Source: Nocardia jinanensis
GTDB taxonomy: Bacteria > Actinomycetota > Actinomycetes > Mycobacteriales > Mycobacteriaceae
Assembly: GCF_014645735.1 (NCBI RefSeq)
Contig: NZ_BMMH01000024.1
Location: forward strand, 1-64,000
DNA length: 64,000 nucleotides
Reading direction: 5' to 3'
A program made the translations under genes and the position numbers. The notes below the pieces were generated by a model. It ran no database searches. It was not told the origin of the DNA and worked only from the letters and a program-made list of their open reading frames with translations. The stretch's first letter is position 1. The number at the start of each line of letters is the position of its first letter. Positions 1 to 8,174 of the stretch are shown piece after piece.

Positions 1-33
1 TCGGCGAGCACACGATCAAACCGACACCCCGGA

Positions 34-1863
34 TTACCAGCGCAACCTATCTGGACGAGGCACTAGCTCGATCAACAAGGAAACTATTGGCGCGAACGGC
101 AGCATCTCGGTCAACTCCGCCTTCAACGCTATCGCTTCGGCGGGGATGTCTTCGGCGGTCAACGGCGAGATCACCAGATCCCCAGCCTCATCGAGGTGGA
201 CCGGACCGTCACCGTCAGCGAGCACGGCCTCCAGCTCGGCGACCGCAGTGTGTAGTTCGTCGACCGCGGCCGCCAGCGCGTGTGAAGGATCGGCGGATCT
301 GCCGACCAGGCGGCAGAACTCGGCGCGCTGAGGTTCCCACGCCTGCGGCGTGAGCAGATAGGCGGCCGGGTCGGCGTAGCGACGCGAGCCAGGCACGAAC
401 ACATCACCGCTGCGAAGCCCGTCCCGCAGCCCGAGCAACACGCACAACTCCCAATAGTGCCGATAGGCGGTAGCACTACCGGATTTCCGGGCTTCCTCCA
501 GGTAGCCGCGCCATTTGGTCGGTACGAACCCAGTCGGAGCCTCGGGTGGCACCTTGCGGGCGCCGGTCGCGTTCAGCTCACGCAGCATGTGCACCGCGAT
601 CAACAATTCGGTGGCCGCGGTCCCACCGGCGAACCTCACCGCCGAGAGCACCGCCGGGGTGAACTGACGCAGATAGCTGTAGCTCGCGTCGAGTGCGGCC
701 AGGTGACCGTGGTCTCGGGGCAGGCGAGGTTTGGCCTGCGCGACCGCCGCACGCAGTCGCTCCCACCCGATCTTCTCCCCGCGGATCAGGCCACCGATCT
801 CCTCGTCACCGATCCCGAGATCGGTGACGATGGCCAGGAGATCATCCAACAGGGCCTGGCGGTCCTCGCCGGTCTTGCCGCGTTCGGCCAACTGCTGCTG
901 CATGCGGCGTTCAGCGGCACCAGATTTCGCCGAGATCGCCTGATCGAACAACCCCACCACCTCGTCGAGCACATCGGCCGCCGACTGCGCCATCACGGTC
1001 AACAGAATCGGATACCGGCGCTGCGGATCCCGCCTCTCCAACGCCTGACCGGTCAAACGACGCCCCATCGTGGCCAAGAACCGACGCCGCTCAGCGGGCA
1101 ACACCGACATATCGACGGTGTCCGCGCCCAAGTCGCGCAGAAATCCCAGCTTCTCCACCTCGGCGCGCACCGCGCTCGCCGACGCTTCCACCGGACCAGT
1201 CGCGAGCCATCGCAGTCGCGACATCCCGATCGATGCATCGTTGACCAGCAGTCCATCCAGCTGCGCGCACCGTGCCGCGGTGAATTCATGCACCAACCGG
1301 TCGAAGGTCTCGGCCTGAGCCTGCGCGCGAGCGTGGGCGACCCGCTCCACCACCATCACCGGGCCCGGCCGGATCACGCGCGCCGAGACCAGATACTCAC
1401 ACCCGAGCCGGAACAGCAGCATCGGCGAATCGTGCTCCATAGCCCGCGCCAGCAGGAACTCATCGAGTTCCTTCAACTCCATCACCCCTGCTGAGCGCCA
1501 CCCCAGATACCGCGCGGCCAACCGCACATGCTCGGTACGGGTCTTCGCCCGCCGCCCGTACGAGCCGATCTCGACCGGATCCACCCCCAACTGCTGCGCC
1601 AACCGAGCCACTGCCACCGGCGGTGCCGTCACCAACCGATCCGGAACAAACCCCAACGACGGCAACGTGCACAACGCGATCGCCAAACCCAACCGGTCCG
1701 CCGGACCCCGCCCACGACCCGGATCCACGAACGCCACATCCGCCGGCGTCAACGTGAAGAACCGGAACAACTCATCACGACTGATCTCCGGGAACTCCCG
1801 CAGACGCTCCAACTCCTCGTCCGCGAACACCCGCGTCGCCACGAACCACACCCTCCACCACAC
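34..1863 (-). pseudogene. Tn3-family transposase, N-terminal fragment
   Basis: The frame encodes 609 residues that look like the N-terminal and middle part of a Tn3-family transposase: a DUF4158-type DNA-binding region over about residues 1-170, followed by the helical linker region. Full-length members have about 1,000 residues, with the DDE catalytic residues in the last third. Here the frame stops directly after a Pro-Arg-Pro-Asp-Arg-Leu stretch near residue 606, where the catalytic domain should begin. The catalytic core is therefore missing and the protein cannot transpose. No resolvase or recognisable terminal inverted repeat is visible in the 84 bases between its start and the next gene. 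I read it as the relic of a transposon truncated by deletion or by another insertion left of the window. The family assignment is firm, the mechanism of truncation is inference. Confidence 0.8.
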
Positions 1864-1947
1864 CGACCGACCCCAACGTCAGCCAGCAAAGCACCAACCG
1901 CCCACTCCCGCAGCACAACAACCTCAAAACCCAGCCTCATCGGCGGC

Positions 1948-2226
1948 CTACGGCATATCCGCCCGAAATTCGGCCGATGCTACGGCTACCCCGGCACGGC
2001 CGGTGTCCCAGTCGATTCCGAACCGGGCGCGCAGCGGGGGCAGCAGGTAGCCGGCGGTGGTGAGGCGCAACAGTGCGGCCACCGGGTGTGCGACCTGCAG
2101 CAGCAGCACAGCACGGGCGGTGAAAGCGGTCTTCCAGTCGATACCCTGTCGCCAGCTCAGCGAATCCGGGCCCCACAATCGCAGCTCCGGGGCTCCGGCG
2201 GGACCGGAGTTCTCGATCGTGGTCAC
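1948..2226 (-). pseudogene. DUF2236 (MpaB-like) gene with internal deletion
   Basis: The GTG-initiated frame (92 residues, preceded by a G-rich ribosome site) begins like a DUF2236/MpaB oxygenase: a Gly-Pro-Asp-Ser-Leu-Ser-Trp motif near residue 19, then a Leu-rich helix ending in Val-Ala-His-Pro-Val. In intact relatives the central catalytic region follows. Here the sequence passes directly into what normally lies near the C-terminus, a Gly-Tyr-Leu-Leu-Pro-Pro-Leu-Arg segment and Phe-Gly-Ile-Asp-Trp. About 200 residues seem to be missing in frame compared with the usual length of about 300. It lies 30 bases downstream of the intact DUF2236 gene on the same strand, so the two were probably an operon. 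It may still be translated as a small protein, but the catalytic centre is absent. Confidence 0.55.
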
Positions 2227-2256
2227 GTTTCCCCCCGGAGTGATCGGGTGACGGCC

Positions 2257-3213
2257 TCAGCGCCGGTCGGCGGGTACCGCGAAGGATTCGAGACCATAAC
2301 TGCGGCAGGCGGCCACTAGTTTCTCGTACTGGAAGCGGTTGTAGGCCAGTGGCTGCATCAGCAACCGGTCGGGCAGGACCCGCCAGGCCAGTTGCAGCAA
2401 CCGTACATACAGCGCGAATTCCATATCGTGTCGCTGCTCGAGCTCGAATCCGGTGAGTCGCTGCACGGCCGGGTGCATGGCCTTGGACGAGCACACCTGG
2501 ATCACATGCCCGGCCGCCGGCCGGATCACCAGCCACATGAGTGTCAGCGCGCGGCGCAGCAACGGCGGCAGCCCGAGGGTCGGCAGCGGCAATTGGGTCA
2601 GGTCGGCGAATTTCTGCACCAGGAAAGGGTTCTCGGCCAGTTCCTGGGTCGCCATCTGGTCGTAGTAGTCTCGTGCGTCGACCAGATCGGCGGGTAGTTT
2701 CCCGGCGGCACTGGGGAGTTCGAGATCGGCGAACGCGGCCCGCAACTGTTGATAGGCCGCCGCCTCCTCCTCCGGACGCAGTTCGGTACCGGTGCAGTAG
2801 GTGAAGGTATCGAGCACGACGAAGATGCCGCTCACCGCGATCCATTTCCAGGTGAACGGGTTCAGCGCACTGTATTCGACCTCGCCGAACGCCGCGCTAC
2901 CGGATCCGCGCACATCACGGTGCCTGAGTTTCAGCCATTCGGCTTCGGCCCGGCGGTCATCGGAATCACCCCACAGCGCGATCATCGCGGAGACGCCGCT
3001 GCGCACTCCGCGATCGGCGAAGTTCTGCTCGAAGCGGCCGGTCCGGTCCACCGCGGCGGCGACCGGGACCAGCGCTACCTGGTCGAAGGCGGCACCCGCG
3101 AAGACGCCGGCCAGGATGCTACCGGAATGTTTGCGGAATTCGCGTAGGACCTCGGGCCGGACTCGGGGGTCGGTCGACTCTTCGGCGGTGCGCTCCGTTG
3201 CGTGGGTCGCCAT
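2257..3213 (-). CDS. DUF2236 / MpaB-like oxygenase family protein
   Basis: This 318-residue protein has the length and layout of the DUF2236 family, named after the fungal mycophenolate oxygenase MpaB and including the bacterial latex-clearing heme oxygenases. Visible features are an N-terminal Ser-Gly-Ser/Leu-Ala-Gly-Val-Phe-Ala-Gly segment, a central hydrophobic helix (Trp-Lys-Trp-Ile-Ala-Val-Ser-Gly-Ile-Phe), and a C-terminal Ala-Trp-Arg-Val-Leu-Pro-Asp-Arg-Leu motif. Members are usually heme-binding and membrane-associated, and most substrates are unknown. The ATG has a GAGGTGA ribosome site. The gene is divergent from a TetR regulator with an inverted-repeat operator between them, so repression by that TetR protein is likely. 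A partly deleted paralogue lies downstream. Confidence 0.75.
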   Translation of the reverse strand: MATHATERTAEESTDPRVRPEVLREFRKHSGSILAGVFAGAAFDQVALVPVAAAVDRTGRFEQNFADRGVRSGVSAMIALWGDSDDRRAEAEWLKLRHRDVRGSGSAAFGEVEYSALNPFTWKWIAVSGIFVVLDTFTYCTGTELRPEEEAAAYQQLRAAFADLELPSAAGKLPADLVDARDYYDQMATQELAENPFLVQKFADLTQLPLPTLGLPPLLRRALTLMWLVIRPAAGHVIQVCSSKAMHPAVQRLTGFELEQRHDMEFALYVRLLQLAWRVLPDRLLMQPLAYNRFQYEKLVAACRSYGLESFAVPADRR

Positions 3214-3243
3214 CTCGTCACCTCGGGCGGGAAGAAGAACAGA

Positions 3244-3275
3244 AATGATAGATTGAACACCTTGAGTCTATCATT
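3244..3275. promoter_or_regulatory. Inverted-repeat operator between DUF2236 and tetR
   Basis: A perfect 9-bp inverted repeat AATGATAGA-N14-TCTATCATT lies between the divergent DUF2236 gene (start 3213) and the TetR gene. Size and position fit a TetR-family operator controlling both. The inner half-sites TGATAG-N16-CTATCA recur with the same spacing at 4671-4698. Binding by the adjacent regulator is inference. Confidence 0.65.
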
Positions 3276-3361
3276 GGGCAGATGCGGAAACCATGGCTCG
3301 AACCGGGCCCTCCGCGTACGCATCGCACCGGCCCCGCTACCGAGCCGGTAGGCTGATCCGA

Positions 3362-3985
3362 ATGGAAACGACGGCTGCGCAGTGGAGCGAGCTGCAGCAG
3401 TTGGACACCAGATCACGCACCATCATCGACGCCGCCCGCGAATGTTTCGCCACGCACGGTTTCGAGGAGACGACCATGGTGCGGATCGCCGAGGTCGCGG
3501 GTGTCGGAGTGGCGACCGTCTACCGCCGCTTCGGTACGAAATCGGCGATCGTCCGGTACGCACTCATGGCCGAATCCCAGCGTCTGGCGATGATCGTGGC
3601 CGACGCGATGCATCGGTCGGCGGGCCCGGTCGGGGCATTGGCGGATATGTTCGCCGCCTTCGTCGGTGAGGCCACCGCCCCCGAACTGCTGACCCGGAGC
3701 CTGCGTCTATCGGGCGCGGCCGGTCAGCTCACCGACTTCCTCAGCGACGACGATGTGATCCAGCAGGGTCGCGGGCTGGTCGCGCAGTTCCTCACCTATT
3801 GGCAGGACCGCGGCGAACTCGGCAGTTTCGACCCGGAGGTAGTGGCCGAACTGTTCGTCCGGCTCACCGTCTCCTTCATCTCCAACCCGCGCGGGGTACT
3901 ACCGCTCGGCGATACCGACGCGGCCCGGGCGTTCGCCCGCCGCTATCTCGCACCGCTGATGTATCCCCACCCCGGCAGCAGCTGA
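3362..3985 (+). CDS. TetR/AcrR-family transcriptional regulator
   Basis: The product (207 residues from the chosen ATG) has an N-terminal TetR helix-turn-helix over about residues 15-62, including the typical Thr-Thr-Met-Val-Arg-Ile-Ala-Glu-Val-Ala-Gly-Val-Gly and Val-Tyr-Arg-Arg-Phe-Gly-Thr-Lys stretches. The C-terminal part is a ligand-binding and dimerisation domain of normal length. An earlier in-frame ATG at 3293 would add 23 Arg/Pro-rich residues that do not belong to the domain, and it lies only 18 bases from the operator; I prefer 3362, which gives the family's usual length. It is divergent from the DUF2236 gene and probably represses it, itself and the promoter before the chimeric remnant. 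Its last codons overlap the 3' end of that remnant on the opposite strand. The ligand is unknown. Confidence 0.8.
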   Translation: METTAAQWSELQQLDTRSRTIIDAARECFATHGFEETTMVRIAEVAGVGVATVYRRFGTKSAIVRYALMAESQRLAMIVADAMHRSAGPVGALADMFAAFVGEATAPELLTRSLRLSGAAGQLTDFLSDDDVIQQGRGLVAQFLTYWQDRGELGSFDPEVVAELFVRLTVSFISNPRGVLPLGDTDAARAFARRYLAPLMYPHPGSS

Positions 3986-4601
3986 ACTCTCCCAGCCGGG
4001 CCCGCGGATCGGCCGCCCGGAAGGATCGTGACCGGCTCGCGCGGGGTCTCCTGTCGCGGCTGCACGGTGTAAGCGGCCGATTTCAGCTCCCGCTGCTTCA
4101 TCTTCTGGATCTGCTGATGGTGTTTGCGGGCGTGATAGGCGATCGGGAAGTAGGCCAACCGGTCCGGGAGCACCCGGTAGGCGAACCGGATCACCGAGTA
4201 GGCACGCTCCAGCGCCCGCTGGTCCGCGTCCGACCATTGCGCGCCGATCATCGTGCGCAGGCGCGGATCGAGGAGTCCGACGATGGACACATAGTTTATG
4301 ACGCCCATCCCGCCGACCGCGCCCGCCATCGACGCGGCGCCGACGTTATCGGTGATACTGCCGACCTGCACTGCGATGACAACGCCCATCGGCACCGAGA
4401 TCCCGATGGCGGGCAGCAGCGAGACCGCCGCGAATACCACGCCTGCACGAGGGTTTCGCGCACCGGGAAGCGCAGGCGCGCGCTATCGGCCAGCGCGATG
4501 ATCACGGCGCGGACACCCAGCCGGACCGCCCGCCCGAAGGTTCGGGTACCGGCCACGACCACAGCCGGCCCACCGGCCGGGGCAACGCGAGCCTGGGACA
4601 T
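3943..4601 (-). pseudogene. Chimeric, frameshifted YrbE::DUF2236 remnant
   Basis: From an ATG at 4601 with a good AGGAG site, the translation starts like a YrbE/MlaE-type permease of Mce lipid transporters: Phe-Gly-Arg-Ala-Val-Arg, then Arg-Glu-Thr-Leu-Val-Gln-Ala-Trp-Tyr. At about 4433-4434 one base is missing. In the next frame the YrbE sequence continues (Ala-Val-Ser-Leu-Leu-Pro-Ala-Ile, Ile-Ser-Val-Pro-Met-Gly-Val-Val-Ile-Ala, Gln-Val-Gly-Ser). After roughly 95 residues the similarity switches to a DUF2236 C-terminus: Leu-Asp-Pro-Arg-Leu-Arg and Tyr-Arg-Val-Leu-Pro-Asp-Arg-Leu, parallel to the intact gene at 2257-3213. So a deletion joined two unrelated genes and a 1-nt frameshift followed or preceded it. 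The tail overlaps the convergent TetR gene by 43 bases. A shorter GTG start at 4440 would skip the frameshift, so translation of the last 165 residues is not excluded. Confidence 0.6.
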
Positions 4602-4670
4602 GGCGACTCCTAGCGCGGGCGGTCCCCCACGTCGTCGGGGAGGACCGCATCGGCGAACCGAAACCCACAG

Positions 4671-4698
4671 TGATAGTGAATCACGCACTAAGCTATCA
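4671..4698. promoter_or_regulatory. Second TGATAG-N16-CTATCA operator
   Basis: This inverted repeat has exactly the half-sites and spacing seen in the operator at 3246-3273. It lies 70 bases upstream of the ATG of the YrbE::DUF2236 remnant, so it was probably the operator of the gene that once stood there. A GC-rich hairpin (GCGGTCC/GGACCGC arms, 4619-4648) lies between operator and start codon. That the TetR protein encoded at 3362 binds here is inference from the matched sites. Confidence 0.55.
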
Positions 4699-4802
4699 AT
4701 TACAGTCGGAAACCGGCGCAGAACAGCGAGATTCGATCGATGAACTACATCTGGAGGCTCCAGCGCGCCCGGACTACCGTTGCGGTACGGCGGCGAGACG
4801 GG

Positions 4803-7004
4803 TCAGGCGGGCGTCACCGATACCGGGACACCGTTGAACACGGCATTGCCCGACGGTACGTCCAGCACCGAATCGTCGGTCAGCACATTGGCGTTGACGC
4901 CCGCGTTCTGCCGCGCCACCTGCTGGAAGCTGGTCGTATGCCCCCAGCCGTGCGGCAGGCTCACCACCCCGGGCATGATCGAATCGGTGGCCTCCACCGG
5001 CACCGTGAGCGAACCGGCGGCGGATTTCACCAGTGCCTGTTCCCCCAGTCCGAGCCGGGCGATATCGTCGGGATGGATCTGCAACGTACAACGATTCGTC
5101 CCGCCCACCAGCCGGGGCGCATTGTGCATCCAGCTGTTGTTGGAGCGCAGATGACGGCGTCCGATCAAGACCATTTCCGCCGGTGCGGCCATCGATCCGG
5201 CGCGCAGCCGATCGAGATCGGCCAGGAGCAGCGGCGGCGCCAGATCCACCTTCCCCGATGCGGTGCGCAGCACCTCGGACAATCGCGGACGCAGCGCGCC
5301 GAGATCGATACCGTGCGGATTGTCCAGCAGGGTGCGCAGACTCAGATCTCCACCGTTCCACTCACCGTAGGGGCCCAGCCGCAGCATCAGGTCCAAGCGC
5401 TGTTCGGTGCTGGTACGGCCGGACAGTTCGTGCCGCCGCTGCTCGAGACCGGCCGACCGCAAGGTCGTGCCGATGACGAGTTCGTCGAAAACAGTCAGCG
5501 GATCGTATTCCGCGGTCGGATTGTGCGGCTGCCCGCCGATCGCGGCCGCCAGCCGCACATACACCGCGGCCTCCGACGGGCGGTCCTCCAGCGGCACCAA
5601 CGGTGGCGAGTACCGGGCGTAGTTGCGGACAGCGAACTGCAGCAGCGCGAAATCGTAGTGCGGGGACTGCACCGGCCGCGGTGGCGGCAGGATCACATCG
5701 GCGTGCCGGGTCGTCTCGTTGAGATAGCAATCCAGACTGACCATGAAATCCAGTCCGGCGAACGCGGCGTCCAGCCGGGCACCGCCGGGCGCCGACAGCA
5801 CCGGATTACCGGCCGCCGTGATCAGCGCCCGGACCTGGCCTTCGCCGGGCGTGCGGATCTCGTCGATCAGGGTCGCCACCGGTAGTTCACCCATCGCCTC
5901 GGGCAGGTCGCGGACCCGGCTGCGCCAGCGGCCCGGCCGGAAGGGCTTGGTCCGCACGATCCCGCGGACCGCCGCCGTCGCGAACATGACACCGCCGGGG
6001 GTGTCGAGATTCCCGGTGAGTACGTTGACGACGTCCACCAGCCACTGGGTCACCGTGCCGAATTCCGCGGTGCAGGTGCCGATCCGGGCATACACCGCGG
6101 CGGTCGGCGCGGCCGCGAGTTCACGGGCGAGCCGACGCACAGTCTCGGCGGGCACACCGGTACGCGCGCAGACCGACTCCGGATCGAATTCCGCGGCCGC
6201 CGCCCGCAACTCTTCCAGCCCCGTGACTCGCACGCCGACCTCGGTGAGGTTCTCCGCGAACAGGGAGTGCACGATGCCGAACAGTAGATACGCGTCGGTA
6301 CCGGGCCGCACGAAGAGATGCTCATCGGCGCGGGCCGCGGTGCGGGTCCGTCGCGGATCGACCACGACCAGCCGGCCACCACGCGCCCGCAGCGCCTGCA
6401 ACCGGCCCGGAAAATCCGGCGCGGTACACAGCGAACCGTTCGATTCGAGCGGGTTGGCTCCCAGCATCAGCACGTAATCGGTACGGTCCAGATCGGGAAC
6501 CGGAACGGCGAGCGGATCGCCGAACATCAACCCGCACGCGAGCTGTTTGGGCATCTGGTCGGCGGTGCTGGCGGAGAAGACGTTCCTCGACCCGAGCGCC
6601 CGGATCAGCGCTGGTGCGTACAGGGTCCCCGCGACGGTATGCGCATTGGGATTGCCCAGGTACAGCGCCACCGACTGATCGCCGTGCTCGGCCTTGATCG
6701 CCGGAATCCGCGACGCGATCAGATCGAAGGCCTCCGCCCAACCCACCGTCCGCCACGACCCGGTGCCACGATCCCGCATCATGGGTTCGGTGATCCGGTC
6801 GGGGTCGCCGTCGAGCTGCCCGAAGCTGGCGCCCTTCGGGCACAGGAAGCCCTTGCTGAACGGATCCAGCTTATCGCCCCGCGCCCCGGTTACCCGATCG
6901 CGCGAGTCGACGGTCAGCTCCAGGCCGCAGGCCGCCTCGCACAGCGGGCAGGTGCGCAGCAGGTTCCGGACGGCGGTATCGGGTGCGGCAGGGTTCGCGG
7001 CCAT
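4803..7004 (-). CDS. Molybdopterin-dependent oxidoreductase (DMSO reductase superfamily)
   Basis: The 733-residue protein carries an N-terminal [4Fe-4S] motif Cys-Pro-Leu-Cys-x3-Cys-Gly-Leu, with the fourth Cys in Gly-Phe-Leu-Cys-Pro-Lys-Gly about 27 residues on. The molybdopterin oxidoreductase domain follows (Asn-Pro-Asn-Ala-His; Leu-Gly-Ala-Asn-Pro-Leu-Glu-Ser-Asn-Gly; Val-Val-Asp-Pro-Arg-Arg-Thr). A C-terminal dinucleotide-binding domain contains His-Asn-Ala-Pro-Arg-Leu and Ser-Leu-Pro-His-Gly-Trp-Gly-His. It should bind bis-MGD and one FeS cluster and act on a small substrate. There is no Tat signal, so it is probably cytoplasmic. The substrate cannot be named from sequence; formate and nitrate enzymes are relatives. 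An upstream in-frame ATG at 7184 would add 60 residues unlike any known N-terminus, so I start at 7004. It stands alone downstream of the NRPS genes, with its own palindromic operator. Confidence 0.8.
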   Translation of the reverse strand: MAANPAAPDTAVRNLLRTCPLCEAACGLELTVDSRDRVTGARGDKLDPFSKGFLCPKGASFGQLDGDPDRITEPMMRDRGTGSWRTVGWAEAFDLIASRIPAIKAEHGDQSVALYLGNPNAHTVAGTLYAPALIRALGSRNVFSASTADQMPKQLACGLMFGDPLAVPVPDLDRTDYVLMLGANPLESNGSLCTAPDFPGRLQALRARGGRLVVVDPRRTRTAARADEHLFVRPGTDAYLLFGIVHSLFAENLTEVGVRVTGLEELRAAAAEFDPESVCARTGVPAETVRRLARELAAAPTAAVYARIGTCTAEFGTVTQWLVDVVNVLTGNLDTPGGVMFATAAVRGIVRTKPFRPGRWRSRVRDLPEAMGELPVATLIDEIRTPGEGQVRALITAAGNPVLSAPGGARLDAAFAGLDFMVSLDCYLNETTRHADVILPPPRPVQSPHYDFALLQFAVRNYARYSPPLVPLEDRPSEAAVYVRLAAAIGGQPHNPTAEYDPLTVFDELVIGTTLRSAGLEQRRHELSGRTSTEQRLDLMLRLGPYGEWNGGDLSLRTLLDNPHGIDLGALRPRLSEVLRTASGKVDLAPPLLLADLDRLRAGSMAAPAEMVLIGRRHLRSNNSWMHNAPRLVGGTNRCTLQIHPDDIARLGLGEQALVKSAAGSLTVPVEATDSIMPGVVSLPHGWGHTTSFQQVARQNAGVNANVLTDDSVLDVPSGNAVFNGVPVSVTPA

Positions 7005-7023
7005 GACACCATCATCACTCTTT

Positions 7024-7047
7024 GATACACCGACCGGAAGGTGTATC
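7024..7047. promoter_or_regulatory. Inverted-repeat operator before the molybdopterin gene
   Basis: A perfect 8-bp repeat GATACACC-N8-GGTGTATC ends 20 bases before the ATG at 7004, where a promoter -10 region would lie. It fits a repressor operator. No regulator gene is adjacent. A weak GC hairpin at 7072-7094 (GGCCC/GGGCC core) may end the NRPS transcript just upstream. Confidence 0.5.
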
Positions 7048-7110
7048 GCGAGATCCGCTACGAACCAGCCGTGCGGCCCGCCGGGCCCGAACGCACCGGA
7101 TCGGGCAGCT

Positions 7111-7326
7111 CTACTCGGCCGATACCGCTTCCCGCAGCCCACTGGGCCGCATATCGGTCCAGTTCTGCTCGACATAATCGACACAGGCCGCCCGGCTGTC
7201 GTCGCCGAACACGACCCGCCACCCGTGCGGCACCTCGGCGAAAGCCGGCCACAGTGAATGCTGGTCCTCGTCGTTGGCCAGTACGAAGAACCGGCCGTCC
7301 TCGTCGTCGAACGGATTCGCGCTCAT
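7111..7326 (-). CDS. mbtH: MbtH-like protein
   Basis: This 71-residue protein has the MbtH signature: Asn-Pro-Phe-Asp-Asp-Glu-Asp-Gly near the start, [10 protein letters not shown], Val-Pro-His-Gly-Trp-Arg-Val-Val, and Trp-Thr-Asp-Met-Arg-Pro with the conserved tryptophans. MbtH proteins bind NRPS adenylation domains and are often needed for their folding and activity. The start at 7326 gives the usual length. It is the third gene of the NRPS transcription unit, 65 bases after the methyltransferase gene, and almost certainly serves the adenylation domains of the giant synthetase. Confidence 0.93.
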   Translation of the reverse strand: MSANPFDDEDGRFFVLANDEDQHSLWPAFAEVPHGWRVVFGDDSRAACVDYVEQNWTDMRPSGLREAVSAE

Positions 7327-7391
7327 ATCACCTTCCACAGATCGTTGTCGTTGTCGTATCGCCCCGCACCGGCACGGACGCCGGATCGGGT

Positions 7392-8174
7392 TCACTCGCC
7401 CCTGACGGCGTACACCTCGTGCAGATCGGTACCCCGCAGACTCGGGTCCTGCCTTATCCGCGCGGACAACCCGTGGACGCCCAGCAGATCCCGGAACTGG
7501 GCCAGGCGGCCTGCGGTGTCGTGTACCTCCGCCACGACCGCGCGGATCCGCGGCCAATCCCGCTCGGCGATCCCGCGCAGCACATCCAGTTCGGCCCGCT
7601 CGACGTCGACTTCGAGCAAGCCGATATCGCCTTCCGGGCCGTGCTCGTCCAGGATCGCCGACACCGTGGTCACCTCGACATCGATCTGCTCGCCCTGGTG
7701 CAGACCTGCCGTGATGAGCGCGATCGCCTCGTCGTCCAACCCGCTGTTGCGCAGAAAGGTCCGGGTCGCCTCGTCGTCCTCTGTGCGATCGGCGTACAGC
7801 CCGGAATTCGCCGGAGCCTGCGGGTACCAGGTGAGTGGGAGAACGCCCGGCTCGGCGCCGACCGCGGTGCGGACCGGTACCGCATGCGGGACGTGGGCGG
7901 CCAGATTACGTTCCAGGCACTGAAAGGTCGCTGGGACCGGTTCGGCCGCGATCACCCGGGCCGCGGGGCAGACCTCGGCGAAGAGCATCGCGCTGAGCCC
8001 GATGTTCGCCCCGATATCGAGGGCGATATCGCCGGGCCGCAACCAGGCGGCGGCCCGGCAGTAGAAACCGGTCGCCACGCTGATCTCACCCCAGAGAAAT
8101 CTCGCTTCGGCCGGGCTCGGGCAATCGACCACCCTGCCGTCGTCGAGTTTCAGCGTCTGTTGCGCATTCAGCAT
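7392..8174 (-). CDS. FkbM-family SAM-dependent methyltransferase
   Basis: The 260-residue protein has a SAM-binding motif I, [11 protein letters not shown], and a later Leu-Leu-Glu-Val-Asp-Val-Glu motif, with the overall layout of FkbM-type methyltransferases. These are usually O-methyltransferases, many in natural-product clusters, such as the one that gave the family its name. Its ATG overlaps the NRPS stop codon by one base (TAATG), so translation is coupled. I infer that it methylates a hydroxyl or carboxyl group of the NRPS peptide. An N-methyltransferase role is less likely because those are normally domains inside A domains. Confidence 0.85.
   Translation of the reverse strand: MLNAQQTLKLDDGRVVDCPSPAEARFLWGEISVATGFYCRAAAWLRPGDIALDIGANIGLSAMLFAEVCPAARVIAAEPVPATFQCLERNLAAHVPHAVPVRTAVGAEPGVLPLTWYPQAPANSGLYADRTEDDEATRTFLRNSGLDDEAIALITAGLHQGEQIDVEVTTVSAILDEHGPEGDIGLLEVDVERAELDVLRGIAERDWPRIRAVVAEVHDTAGRLAQFRDLLGVHGLSARIRQDPSLRGTDLHEVYAVRGE

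Noticed and set aside
457-1494. 345-residue plus-strand frame opposite the transposase fragment
   Set aside because: Composition is that of a GC-rich shadow and no domain is seen. The minus-strand transposase explains the region.
1864-1947. Terminal inverted repeat of a Tn3 element next to the transposase start
   Set aside because: No GGGG-type 38-bp end could be matched by eye. The GACCCCAACG stretch is too short to count.
3293-3361. Earlier ATG for the TetR gene at 3296 frame position 3293
   Set aside because: It adds Arg/Pro-rich residues outside the DNA-binding domain and crowds the operator. The ATG at 3362 gives a normal TetR length.
7005-7184. 60-residue N-terminal extension of the molybdopterin oxidoreductase
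   Set aside because: It would run through the palindromic operator and has no similarity to a family N-terminus or Tat signal.
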